Source: Cryptomeria japonica (taxonomy: Eukaryota > Streptophyta > Pinopsida > Cupressales > Cupressaceae). From it: 64,000 bases of DNA. Shown here piece after piece: positions 34,579 through 45,584 of the stretch. The translations under genes and the position numbers were made by a program. Where the stretch lies: assembly GCF_030272615.1 (NCBI RefSeq), contig NC_081406.1, positions 403,963,439-404,027,438 on the forward strand, in the 5' to 3' direction. A model generated the notes under the pieces. The model saw only the letters and a program-made list of their open reading frames with translations. It ran no database searches and was not told the origin of the DNA. Position 1 is the first letter of the stretch. Every line of letters starts with the position of its first letter.

Positions 34579-35822
34579 ATGGCTTCATCATCCAACATCG
34601 ATACTCCTTTGGTGGTGGAAATCAAGAACCGCCCTCGTCCTATTTTCAAGAAGCATCCTTTCAAATCCCTTATGGATGAACCTTTGGGAGTGTTCTTGAG
34701 CGTTTGCCATTGTATTCTTCACATTGAAGATATTAGGGCATACATTCATGGCAACAAAGAGGAGCTCGGAGAATATGAGTTGTCTTGCGTTTTCACAAAA
34801 AAACTAAAATTTTCCCACTTGCAGAGGAAGGGATTTACATAATTCATGGATTTTCCCATTTTCGATTAGGTGGAATGGGTCCGATACATTCTGAGCCGTA
34901 TTCATCAAGAATTTATCTGGTTGGACTGGTCGTACAAAATCATGAAGGAAGTGATCTGAAACATCACTTACCTAGCCCTAGGTCAAAGCTCTCTAACACA
35001 AAACTCAACAAACTTACCGATGCTACTTTTGATGGACGCTCGATGAGGGTTGATGATGTAAGAGAAATTGATGTCAAGTTTGCCACAATGATAATTGGTT
35101 ACAAGGTCTATCAGTCTAATCGGCTAAACTCTGTCTTCGGCAACAATATTTTGATTTCTCATCAAATGGTAAAGGAAGATGCACACTACGATCTCTGCAG
35201 TGTGATGCTGAAAGAGCTTATGACAAACCTCTAGAAAATTAAGCAAGATAAGAAAAACACTTTCCGATATGGCCCTTTTGTTATATGTCGAGCATTTTAC
35301 TTTTTGGACACTGTTCCCAGTTATGGGAAGATTCAATGGGCTTTTGACCATCCGGTAGAAACTCAGTTAGCTCAAATTATGCATAGGCAAAGAGATAAGT
35401 TATGTAAGGCTAATTTATGGGCAATTTTCAAAACCTTCCAAGAAGAAATGAAAAATAAATCTAGAATTCCGAAGTCTATAGTAGAAAAATATAAGGATAT
35501 AATATGTTTTATGGTTAATAAGGATGAATGCATGATAGAAATTGTACAACCCAGAATTATATGGATCATGCCTATATGTTACGAGGTGGACGAGGCCACA
35601 CTAGATGCCTATGCACAACACTTACTACAAGCACCAGTGGATGAAAAGGAAGAAAAATTTGGCACAGCCCAAGAAAAAGTGCTTAAGGTTCACCAAGAAC
35701 AAGTTGCACCTACTATTAGGAAGAAAATGACTAAGGTTGCAGCGGAAACACTTATAAGTGAAGGGCATGACAGGGTAGATGTTGAACAAAAAGTCAAAAT
35801 CCTTGAATCCCGAAGGAAAGAA
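34579..35822 (+). pseudogene. Element C long second ORF, N-terminal domain (piece 1 of 3)
   Basis: The start ATG at 34579 (MASSSNIDTPLVVEIKNRPR) aligns with MVAGSSS... in D and MESSS... in E. The conserved unknown N-terminal domain follows with frameshifts: VHGEFIWLD-like segment, LTDATFDGRSMRVDDVREID, IIGYKVYQSNRLNSV, then PKSIVEKYKDIICFMVNKDE and YEVDEATLDAYAQHLLQAP. The piece ends at 35822, where element D is inserted; AAGAA at 35818-35822 is D's target duplication. No known enzymatic motif is seen. Confidence 0.78.
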
Positions 35823-36733
35823 TGTTGGCAATTGATACTCAATTGGTTGGTTTCACTATGTTGTCATTGATGGCAACATGGTATTTTGTTCAGGCTTCAT
35901 GTTTTGGTTCAGTTGTGTACCGATAGGCACTTCACAAACACTACACCGGCAGGACATAAGGATTTCTTTGGTTATCGACAATGTAGGCTGACATGGTTTA
36001 GAATATGGTTATCAATATTGGAGGTTGACATCTCTTGGATCCGACATCGGCAATTGTCTTTGATATTCATGCATTTATGTTATCTAGCTGACATGTAATT
36101 TGATATTGTAATTATCTTTGTAAGATGACATAAGGCATGATAAGTTGTATAGGATATATAGGTCAGTTAGATTAGATCATTTTGATATAGAGATGGTGAT
36201 GGATATGTGAATGTGATATAATGTGAAATATATTAGAGAGATTGTGTATGTGAGGATATTTATATAAGGGTTATTTCGGTAATGGATTAGGGTTTTAGAC
36301 TGGAACAGACAGAGCTTAAACCATACCTATATTCTGCCATAGAAGATGCTATCTTAGAAGTTCAACACTTCTCCAGATTGTAGTCTAGATTTATATATAG
36401 TCAGTGAGGCTCCATTTGTGATTTAGCAGTGTGCTCTAGGCTATAAGCCTTCCTGCAAGTGTAGACCCCTTTTGTAATATCTCTTCATATGGCTAGTGGA
36501 TTGATATTGTGGGTCACAAATCCCACTGTGATTTTTCCTCTTTGAGGTTTACCACGTATAATTTTGTGTGTTATGATTGTCATTTATGTGATTGGTTTAT
36601 TTATTACTTTACTTCTTTTAATTCTGTATGTACCAGTATACCGGTTGGTGTATGCATGTTTTATTAAGGCTAAAATTAATTCATCTGGTATAAAACTGAT
36701 TCACCCCCCTCTCAATGTTATTGGATTCCAATA
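35823..36733 (+). repeat. Element D 5' LTR (911 bp)
   Basis: It runs TGTTGGCAATTGATAC...GGATTCCAATA. CATTGATGGCAAC at 35865-35877 pairs perfectly with GTTGCCATCAATG at 41702-41714. Probable TATA box TATATAAG at 36261-36268. Conserved CCCACTGTGATTTTTCCTC block near 36521. The terminal hairpin is weakened by mutation (36691-36720). Confidence 0.9.
36261..36268 (+). promoter_or_regulatory. Probable TATA box of element D LTR
   Basis: TATATAAG occurs in a GATATTTATATAAGGG context about 470 bp before the LTR end. The 3' LTR copy reads TATTTATGTAAGGG. Assigned from motif only. Confidence 0.45.
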
Positions 36734-36748
36734 ATTAGTATTAGAGCC
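36734..36748 (+). promoter_or_regulatory. Element D primer-binding site (mutated)
   Basis: ATTAGTATTAGAGCC follows the LTR. It corresponds to ATTGGTATCAGAGCC with two transitions. Confidence 0.8.
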
Positions 36749-36801
36749 TTGTGCCTAGGAGGAAGTTTAACAGCTTGAGGAAGATCCTGAATCCGGAATC
36801 C

Positions 36802-37923
36802 ATGGACATGGGTTTGGAGAAACAACTTGAGATGGCACTTGAACATTATGATGATGAAAGGTTGAAGAACTTAAAGCTACAAGATGAATTGAATTTTACT
36901 AAGGAATTCATTCTTGTTCTACAAGAGAGGCTATCATCTGTTCAAGCTAGGAGGAAGGAACTTTTACAAAGTCAAGATGATGAAGAGAAAGATACACTTA
37001 AGGAACAATGTCAGAAATTGAATCAGGAGAACATGGTTATGAGAAATGAAATGCAAGCTATAACTATGTGAACATCTAAGGAGATTGAGGACCAAAAGAA
37101 AAAGGAAGAAATTATTGTTGTATCCCTAAAGAGCAAATTTGAAGAATGTGGTAGGTTGGTTCAGGAGAATGATATGTTGAGAACTGATTTAGTACAATCC
37201 CAGAATAATGAACAAGAGCTTGAGAGACAAATAATAATTCTAAGAGAAGATCTAACTACTACAAGTGAGTATAAAGAAAAATTCAATATTATCTCAGCAC
37301 AACTAGATGCGTTGTTGAAGAGACAAAGACAGATTAGAGATTTCAGTGGACTTGGATTTGAGCAAGGATAGAGTTCCGATACTGCTAATGAAGATCAAAA
37401 CCATAAGGCACCGATAAGGAAATTTAATGCTTATAAATTTAATGGTAGATGCTTTGTTTGCAATAGATTTGGTCACATGGCTAGAAAATGTAGAAATAGA
37501 GCAAATCAGAACCCTGATTCTAATCCCAGTAAATGTTCTAAATGCAATAAGTATGGTCATAAGATAGAAGATTGTAGAATGAATGTTAAATTCTATGCAT
37601 GTGGAAAGTTTGGACATATGACTAATCAGTGTAGGTCAAGCAATTTCACCTGTTTTAGCAAAGCAATTCAAAGGAACAATGTTACTTGTTATGCATATAA
37701 TGAGGTTGGACATATTGCTAAATTCTGTAGAAGCAGAAATCCACCGGTTGGTAATGGAGGATCAAATGAGAAAGGGAAAGAAAAGGTTAGTGAAATCCAA
37801 CAAGATAATACTCAGAGATGGGTTAGTAAGATTGAAGAACAATCATTAGATGGAAATGCACCGGTTACTTATCTAGTAGAGGAGGTTGCTCCTGCACCGA
37901 CAGGTAGCTCATTCGATAACTGA
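36802..37923 (+). pseudogene. Element D Gag-like protein: coiled coil plus four CCHC knuckles
   Basis: One frame of 374 codons from ATG 36802 (MDMGLEKQLEMALEHY) to the stop at 37923, with only two in-frame stops (37069 TGA, 37369 TAG). Residues ~10-165 are a coiled coil (LQERLSSVQARRKELLQSQD). Knuckles: CFVCNRFGHMARKC, CSKCNKYGHKIEDC, FYACGKFGHMTNQC (first Cys to Phe) and CYAYNEVGHIAKFC (second Cys to Tyr). Length and start agree with B and E. A nucleic-acid-binding role is inferred from the knuckles. The capsid domain normal for Copia or Gypsy Gag is not recognisable. Confidence 0.87.
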
Positions 37924-38295
37924 GGCAGATGCCTTAGGGGTAAGAAAAATTAATGAAGATGTTGCATATGCCCTGAGAAGAGGTTCTGGAAGATGTTCCA
38001 GACATTGGAGATACTTATCCGACATGGATATGTTATGTTCCAGATCTGGTATCTTTCACCAACAGTCATTATTGTCAATGGAAGATTAGGGTTTTTCTCG
38101 GAGGTTAAAAGGTCGAATTCACTTCATTATTGATCACCTTGCATTCAGAGTGATTTCAGAGTGATTAAGAGTGACTAAGAGCAATCAAAGGAATTTCAGA
38201 GCAATTAGATTTCTTCTTGAGTGATTTTACCGTCGACTGGAAGAATTTGTTAAGGGTTTTCATTGGAAGCAATCAAGAGGTATTTATCTTTAAAC

Positions 38296-41200
38296 ATGGT
38301 AGCGGGATCATCATCTATTCCTATCTTTGTTACAAATCCGACTGTAGTAGAGGTCAAGGACTGCTCCAGGCATATTTTCAAGCGGTATCCACATGTGGCT
38401 ACCCTGGAAGATTTAGTTGGATCATTTTTCCGTGTTCCAAAGGGAGTTGTCTATGTTGAAGATGTTAGGGCATCATACATTGCCACATTGAAGAGTTGGG
38501 AACATCTTAAATAAAGGGCATGTACATGAGTGAGCTGATGGGAGAATCTGGAAAGATCAAACCAACATACAAGCACATTGAAGACTTAGGGTTTATCAGC
38601 ATTCTGGACATCCCAGAATTTGAAGATGAGATAATTTGGTATGTTTTGAGTAGAGTACATGGGGAGTTTATCTGCTTGGATAGACCTTACAAGATCATCA
38701 AGGAAGCCATTAGGGCAATCACTAGTTTTCCACAAGTTTGGCAATGTCCAGACAAGAAGGTTTCAAATGATTACGTGAATAAAATCACCAGCGTGACATC
38801 TTATATGAGATCTATGAGAATAAGATCTATTACCGACACAGACATCAGATTCAGTAGCATGATCATTGGATATAAGGTAAATCAGTCAATATGACCGAAC
38901 TCTGTTTCAAGTTCATGCATTTTCGCAGCATACAAAATGATGAGAGAAAATGAGAAATTGGATCGATGCGATTGGATGTTAGATGAACTGTTAATAAACC
39001 TAGGAAAGATTAAGGGAGAAAAGAAAGGAACCTTCCAGTATGAAAATTTACTTGTCTTCTTAATGTTGTTTTTCATGAATGATACTCTTGGTTTTGGGAA
39101 GAGGAAATGGGCATTTGATATCCCAGTAGGGAGACAAATGAAATAGTCAATTTCTACTTTAGGTAGTCAGAGAGATGATAAAGTATGGGGATATTTAAAG
39201 GGGTTCCAGAAATATATGAAGTTTAGGGATAGGGTTCCTAAGCATATTGTAGAAAAATATTCAACTGACAAATGCTTCATGGTGAAGAAGGATGAAACAC
39301 TTATGGAAGCGGTTAAGCCCCAGAATATTTGGATTGAGGAAATGGGATATGAAGTGGATGCACATATCCTTGAGGCTTATGCAAAAATGTTGATTGATGC
39401 ACCTATTGATGAGGTAGAGAAGCCCTATGGTACTGTGAAACAAAAATCACAAGAGGTTGAAACAAAGCTCAACCGAAAGAAGAGAGAGAAGCAGGAAGGA
39501 AAGGCTAGCAAATTTGTTGAGAAGGTCTCAAAGGACATCAAAACATTAATTGATGTTGTTCCGGAGAAAGGAAGGAAGAGGAAAAATCCAGAAGTACACA
39601 TTGAGCCTGTTACAATAGAGTCTGAATCTGAGGATGACACACCCTTTGCATTCAAGAGGGTTGTAAGGAAGAAAATAGAGGAAAAAAAGGTAGAGGCTAA
39701 AAAGCAACCGGTTAGGAAGGTTACATTCAAAATACCATCACAAAAGCGAGCACAAAAAGTAACCACTTGAGTTCCATCTGGTACTGCAAGAAGGAAGAAG
39801 AAGAGTGACATCGATCTGGTAATTCAATCTGCTAATGTGACTATCATTCCACCAAAAACTTGTGCAAAGTTAGTAGATGAAATCACTAAGGATGGCATAT
39901 TAAAGAATGTACAGTTTTATTATGAACACTTAGAGGATGATGAACAAAGAGAGGTAGAGCAAGCAGTCTTATTATATTTCAATATTTATAAGAAAACCTT
40001 AATAGAAATTGAAAACCAAATACTGACAGAATTATATAATATGTTAGACGCTAGAATATTGTCATAAATGCAAGAAGACAAGCATATTAAAATTCAAGCG
40101 TTGTTATATGTTTGTTTAACTATTGCTCCAGAGAAAATGGAAAGGACACTTGAGGTGGCAGATAGAAAAGTCTTTAATAGAACATAGAATAACTAGTTTG
40201 ATGCTAGGAAGGGTAAATGAGATAATAAAGGAGACTCAAAAGACATGGGTTAAGTTCTTTGGAGAGAACAAAGCTTTCTTTACTTCATGGGAATCAAAGA
40301 TGGACACTGCAGAGACTCTAGTTGAAGGAAAAGGAAAGGGGATTATGGTTACTTCACCCTCAGTTATAAAAAACATTAAGATAGTAGAAATCAAGCCCCC
40401 GGTAGATAAAAATGTACAGACAGATGTTGAGATACTAGCTAATATAGAGAGTGAAAAGGTTGATGATGTACAAGATACTGATATTGAGAATAATAGTCCT
40501 CCAGATACAAATGTACAGGTTGAGGTTACAGTTTCTACAGAGGAACCGATAGTTACAGAGATTGCGCCAATTGGTGAAGCCACTGGTGCAAGTGAGGAAA
40601 CTGATAGAGAACCGATAGTTGGTCCATCATTGTTGTCAATTGACACCTCGCAGGTTGTAAAGAAAAACATAACCAAGATGAGTCTTACTGAACTCATGAT
40701 GATGGCAACACAAAAATTAATGAAGGAGGGATCTATAGATAAAGGGATTATTGATCACTCAATCACTGTTTTACACAGGCTATTCCCAGAGTACAAGATT
40801 GACAATAAAGTGAGCCCATCCGACAACCTTAAAATAATTACTAAGAACATTTCAAAGGATTTTCAATCCTTACAGCAGATTTCAAATTGACAAGCATTGG
40901 AAAGGTTCACTCAGGCTAAAAGAGCTGCATTTGATCAAGTGATTAAATCTTAGAAGAAGAAGATTGATGAAAAGTTGAAACTGATAGATAATTCTTTAAA
41001 GAAGTGTACACATATTTATAGGGTATGTTGTAACACAAATATACTTATAGTTAATGTGGATAAGAAGATAAAAGAATTCCAGGAGAAAATTGCAAATATA
41101 GCTAATTCTTTTGATGGATTGACTTCATTGACTACATCCATTGATGGTCAAATTTTGATTTTGGAAGCCCAAATTTCTATTCTTGAGAAGGAAAGAGACA

Positions 41201-41451
41201 AAATTATAAATAGAGCCAAAAGTTTGAGAGGCTTGGTGAGTCCCCGATTGGATTCACTCAGTGTACATAAGAAAGAATGTATGTATATGGTTGGAAAGCC
41301 CACACCGGTAGAGGTAAGTAAGAAAGAGTCATATGCACATATATTAACTAGACTTGTATCTATTTCTGACACTTTCAAAACTAGTTGGGATAATTACCTT
41401 GAGCTATTGGAGAAGGCTTATCCAGAAATTTTGAAATTTTTTAAGTTCTAG
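38296..41451 (+). pseudogene. Element D long second ORF (~1050 codons), function unknown
   Basis: ATG at 38296. The frame shifts near 38510 and again near 40130, and stops occur (for example near 38893, 39145, 39769, 40065, 40888). Regions in order: N-terminal globular-looking domain of ~300 residues (IPKGVVYVED-like start, VLSRVHGEFICLDRPYKIIK, MIIGYKVNQS, CDWMLDELLINLGKIKG, EKYSTDKCFMVKKDETLMEA); a basic Lys-rich stretch (KRAQKVTT); an acidic Thr/Pro/Glu stretch; the conserved MSLTELMMMATQKLMKEG segment; and a C-terminal coiled coil (NVDKKIKEFQEKIANIAN, ISILEKERDKIINRAKSLRG). No pol motif anywhere. Its pattern is reminiscent of plant-specific ORFs carried by some LTR elements (for example Athila-type ORF1), but I cannot assign it. 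Confidence 0.8.
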
Positions 41452-41530
41452 TAAGATATTTTTGGATATTCATTATACAGTTTTTTTGGGGATCTTTGAC
41501 ATTATTTTTAGAATTTTTGATGGCATTGAT

Positions 41531-41728
41531 GTCAAAGGGGGAGTGATATAGATGTGAAAAAGAATAGAAGGAGTTGTATACAATAGGGGGAGATATGGAG
41601 ATATGGGAGTATTGAGTATTTTGCATTAATGAATATTCAGCTTAGGGGGAGCAGGCAAGATGGAACCAGAAGATGAAACCTTTACCATTTTTCACATGAG
41701 TGTTGCCATCAATGCCAAAGGGGGATAT
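41531..41728 (+). promoter_or_regulatory. Element D repeated purine tracts
   Basis: TCAAAGGGGGAG (41532-41543), CTTAGGGGGAGC (41641-41652) and CCAAAGGGGGATAT (41715-41728). The last directly abuts the 3' LTR and is the likely plus-strand primer. Confidence 0.78.
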
Positions 41729-42660
41729 TATTGGAAATTGACACTCAATTGGTTGGTTTCACTATGTTGTCATTGATGGAAACATGGTATTTTGTTCTAG
41801 CTTCATATTTTGGTTCTATTGTGTACTGACAGACACTTCACAGACACTACACCAACATCGGCACTGACAGGACATAAGGATTTCTTTGGTTATCGATAAT
41901 GTAGGTTGACATGGTTTAGAATATGGTTATCGATATTGGAGGCTGACATCTCTTGGATTCGACATCGGCAATTGTCTTTGATATTCATGCATTTATGTTA
42001 TCTAGCCGACATGTAATTTGATATTGTAATTATCTTTGTAAGATGACATAAGGCATGCTAAGTTGTATAGGATATATAGGTCAGTTAGATTAGATCATTT
42101 TGATATAGAGATGGTGATGTATATATGAATGTGATATAATGAGAAATATATCAGAGAGATTATGTATGTGAGGATATTTATGTAAGGGTTATTTCAGTAA
42201 TGGATTAGGGTTTTAGATCGGAATAGACAGAGCTTAAACTATAGTTGTATTTTGGCATAGAAGATGCTATCTTAGTAGTTCAACACTTCTCCGGATTGTA
42301 GTCTGGATTTATATGTAGTCAGTGAGGCTCCATTTATGATTGAGCAGTGTTCTCTAAGCTGTAAGTCTTCCTACAAGTCCAGGCCCCTTATATTTTGTAA
42401 TATCTACTATTCATATGGCCAGTGGATTGATATTGTGGGTCACAAATCCCACTGTGATTTTTCGTCTTCGAGGTTTTCCACATATAATTCTATGTGTTAT
42501 GATTCTCATTTATGTAATTGGCTTATTCGTTGCTTTAATTCTTTCAATTTTTTATGTATCAGTATACCGGTTGGTGTATGCATGTTTTATTAAGGCTAAA
42601 ATTAATTCATTCAGTATAACACTGATTCACCCCCCCTCTCAGTGTTATTAGATTCCAACA
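41729..42660 (+). repeat. Element D 3' LTR (932 bp)
   Basis: It starts TATTGGAAATTGAC (TG to TA) and ends ...TTAGATTCCAACA. The terminal hairpin is perfect: ATAACACTGA/TCAGTGTTAT at 42616-42625 and 42639-42648 around the C-rich loop. Confidence 0.9.
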
Positions 42661-43296
42661 AAGAAGAGGTGAAGCAAAAGATAACAGAGGAAAGGGAAGC
42701 CCAAAAGGCATCTCAAGATACTCAAAATGTGATCCCAGTATAGACAAAAACTTCCAAGCAACCGGAAGCATCATCCACTGAGCCTACCAGTCCTAAATGG
42801 GTTGAGTCAGCACAAAGAGAAAGAAAAAGGCTACCTGACAATATATGGTTGTTTCTTCTAAGGAAAAGTAATCCAATGAGGATATAAAGGAAGTTCCAAA
42901 GAAGAAACAAGTTTTTGCTAGAACCTGCTAAGGAGACTCCTCAGAAACCTAAAATCACAATTGTACATAAGCGTAAACCTAAATCTAAAGAGAAGCTCAA
43001 ATTAGAAACCAGGAGAAGAAAGAAGAAATTGATCCATTAAGGAAATTGATCAAATTATTAATGATGTTAACTTAGATAACACCTCTTTATTCTTTGATGG
43101 ATTTGATGAAAATGATAAAAAGAAAATTGAGGAAGCAATTATTTTATATTTGGATTCTTTTAGTAGGACATTGATTGAACTTGAGAAAATTTTGCCTAAG
43201 GAGTTGTATGATAATTTAGAGGGTAGAAAATTACATGCTCGGACTATGGAATAGTGAATAAAAGAGACAAAACTAGTTAATATCTGTCCAACAATA
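42661..43296 (+). pseudogene. Element C long second ORF, piece 2 of 3
   Basis: This resumes right after D's target duplication: EEVKQKITEEREAQKASQDT, Pro/Lys-rich basic region, then KKKIEEAIILYLDSFSRTL and IELEKILPKELYDN, matching EQAVLLYFNIYKKTLIEIEN in D and ENSVILHLDIYKKFFMQVVD in E. Stops and small frameshifts occur. It ends at 43296, where element E is inserted; CAATA at 43292-43296 is E's target duplication. Confidence 0.78.
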
Positions 43297-44095
43297 TGTT
43301 TGCAAATGCACACTCCAATGAGAAATTGTAGATGATTGAAGGTATTGTCATTGATGGCAACCTTGCAATCATGTGATACTGGCAGGAAGACACAGGCACC
43401 GGCACCGACAGACTCTACACCGGCACATAGAACACTGACAACAAAAAGGAAGAATACCATCATCCTGGCCTACAACAATTTAGTATTAATATATTTTGTA
43501 ATTAATTGTAAAATCTTTTGTAAGTCAACATGGTGGATTGTAATATGACTCATATATGTATGAGATCATTGTAGATCATTTGGTAGACAAGAGATAGGAT
43601 GCGAAGTATGGAAAAGTAATAGCAGACCTAATATGCAGATTATTGGTTAAGAGTTTATGCTGTAACAAAGCTTAAACCGGTACTGAATTTGGCATTGAAG
43701 ATGCTAATTTGAAGTAGTACAAGACACTGGATTAGTATAATCCATTTTTGTAAGTCAGTGTGACTTCTTTTGTAATTGAGTAGTGAGCTCTAGGCACTTG
43801 GCCTTCCTACATGTGCAGGCCCCTATTGTAAGAGTAGTATTCCCTTATTGGCCAGTAAGCGAATATTGTGGGTCACAAATCCCACCGAGGTTTTTCCCAC
43901 ACGGGGTTTCCTTGTTAAAATACTGTGTTATGGTGTGCTTCTCATGTTGTTATTGTTCTTATTTACTGCATTATTTTTGGTTTACCGGTACTCAGTTTTA
44001 ATATGCTTTTCATGTTTTAAATCAAGTAATTTGATATACCGATTAGATACTGATTCACCCCCCCCCCCCTCTCAGTATCTTTCGGAATCCTAAAA
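43297..44095 (+). repeat. Element E 5' LTR (799 bp)
   Basis: It starts TGTTTGCAAATGCACACT. CATTGATGGCAAC at 43349-43361 is a perfect partner of GTTGCCATCAATG at 49182-49194. Small hairpin at 43806-43819 (CCTAC-ATGT-GCAGG). Conserved CCCACCGAGGTTTTTCCC block at 43882-43900. Terminal hairpin AGATACTGA/TCAGTATCT (44045-44080) is perfect around an 11-C run. Confidence 0.9.
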
Positions 44096-44110
44096 ATTGG
44101 TATTAGAGCT
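44096..44110 (+). promoter_or_regulatory. Element E primer-binding site
   Basis: ATTGGTATTAGAGCT follows the LTR. It matches the initiator tRNA-Met site with one C-to-T change. Confidence 0.86.
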
Positions 44111-44166
44111 TGGTCCTCTATTTTCAAAAGCCTAACAACTTGAGGAAGATCTTGTCACTGGTAGAG

Positions 44167-45279
44167 ATGGAAAACTTGAGAAAGCAATTGGAAATAGCTC
44201 TTACAGACTATTATGCCGAAATAGTGAAGAATATCAAACTTGAGGATGATCCGAAGGCTGCTCAGGATATTATTCAAGCACTTCAAGAGGATTTTACTAT
44301 TGCAAGGAAGAAGAGGAGAGAACTTTGTGAAAAGATTTAGAATGAAGAAAATGAAAAGGAAACTCTTAATGATTTGGTAAACAAGCTAAGACAAGAAATC
44401 AGTACAACAAAGAATGAGATGCAGGATATGACTATGAGATTCTATAAAGAAATTGAAGATAGAAAGAAGAATGAAGAAGACTTGGTTAAAAGACTAAATG
44501 ATGATGGAAATAAAAACACAAGACTAAGTCATGAAAATGATATGTTGAAGACAAATCTGATGCACACACAAAATGACAAAACTGAACTCATGAGACAAAA
44601 AGGAATCTTGGAGAATGAACTGACTGTTGCAAATAAACACAAGGAGAAATTCAAGAAAAGTTCAGAAGAACTTGGTGACATGTTGAAGAATCAGAAACCT
44701 AATGGTGATACAAATGGCCTTGACTTTGAAGTTGGTGAAAGCTCTGGTACTACAAACAATCATGATCATAGCAAACCGGTAAGACAACCTACTACTTACA
44801 GATTTAATGGCAAATTCTTTAACTGTAACAAGTATGGTCATAGAGAAACTTAGTGTAGATCTAAAAATCATCAGAATACTAATACACCCACCAGTCAATG
44901 TTCTAAATGCAACAATGTTGGTCATAATTTAGAAAATTGAAGAATGAAGGTAAGATGTTATATTTATGGAAGATTTGGACACTTATCTAGTCAATGCAGA
45001 ACACATACCGACATAGGATATGGGAAAGCTATTCAGAAGAACAATGTGACTTGTTATGCCTATAACAAAATTTGACATATTGCAAAATTTTGTAGAAGTA
45101 AGGCATCACCGGCAAATACCAAAGGTCCTAGTTTGAAAGGTAAAGAAAAGGTTGAAGAGGTAAAGCAAAAATTCTCAAAACAATGGATCAGAAAGTCAGA
45201 TCAAAATGTTGAAGGGAATACCCCTCCACCGGTAGAACATAGTAACACTCCACCGACAGGAGACTCTTCATCTAACTGA
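44167..45279 (+). pseudogene. Element E Gag-like protein: coiled coil plus four CCHC knuckles
   Basis: One frame of 371 codons from ATG 44167 (MENLRKQLEIALTDYY) to the stop at 45277-45279. There is no frameshift; in-frame stops lie at 44338 (TAG), 44851 (TAG), about 44938 (TGA) and about 45073 (TGA). The coiled coil covers residues ~10-165 (IIQALQEDFTIARKKRREL, LSHENDMLKTNLMHTQNDK). The four knuckle positions are recognisable but each has lost a ligand or carries a stop: FFNCNKYGHRET-stop-C, CSKCNNVGHNLEN-stop, CYIYGRFGHLSSQC, CYAYNKI-stop-HIAKFC. A Ser/Pro-rich tail ends ...TGDSSSN, as in B. Confidence 0.88.
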
Positions 45280-45584
45280 AGGAAAATCCTTTGGGAGTTT
45301 AGCACCAAAATGAAAAACATTCTATTATTCCCTCGATTGATGGTGAGAAGTTGAAATTACTTCTATACCGGCAGATGAGTTAAGTTGTGACTTAACCGGT
45401 GAGCATTAAATGTGGTAGTTGGAGAAAGTAACATTATAAATCAAATGTTTTGGCTCCTTTTTCATTAACCAAGCATTCAAATCTTTGAGAGCGCAAAAAT
45501 TCCCGAGCGAAGGCATTCTAAGCAAAGAAGTGAAACAATCCATCAAAGCATTCATCCTTAAGGCAGATTGAGGTATTTATAGCT

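Larger units (their letters stand above)
35823..42660 (+). mobile_element. Element D: pol-less LTR element nested in C
   Basis: 6.84 kb with LTRs 35823-36733 and 41729-42660 and an exact target duplication AAGAA (35818-35822, 42661-42665). It contains the Gag-like gene (36802-37923) and the long second ORF (38296-41451). No protease, integrase, RT or RNase H. Same strand as its host C and same family. By eye the first ~230 aligned LTR positions differ at about 20 sites, so it is not recent. Confidence 0.92.
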
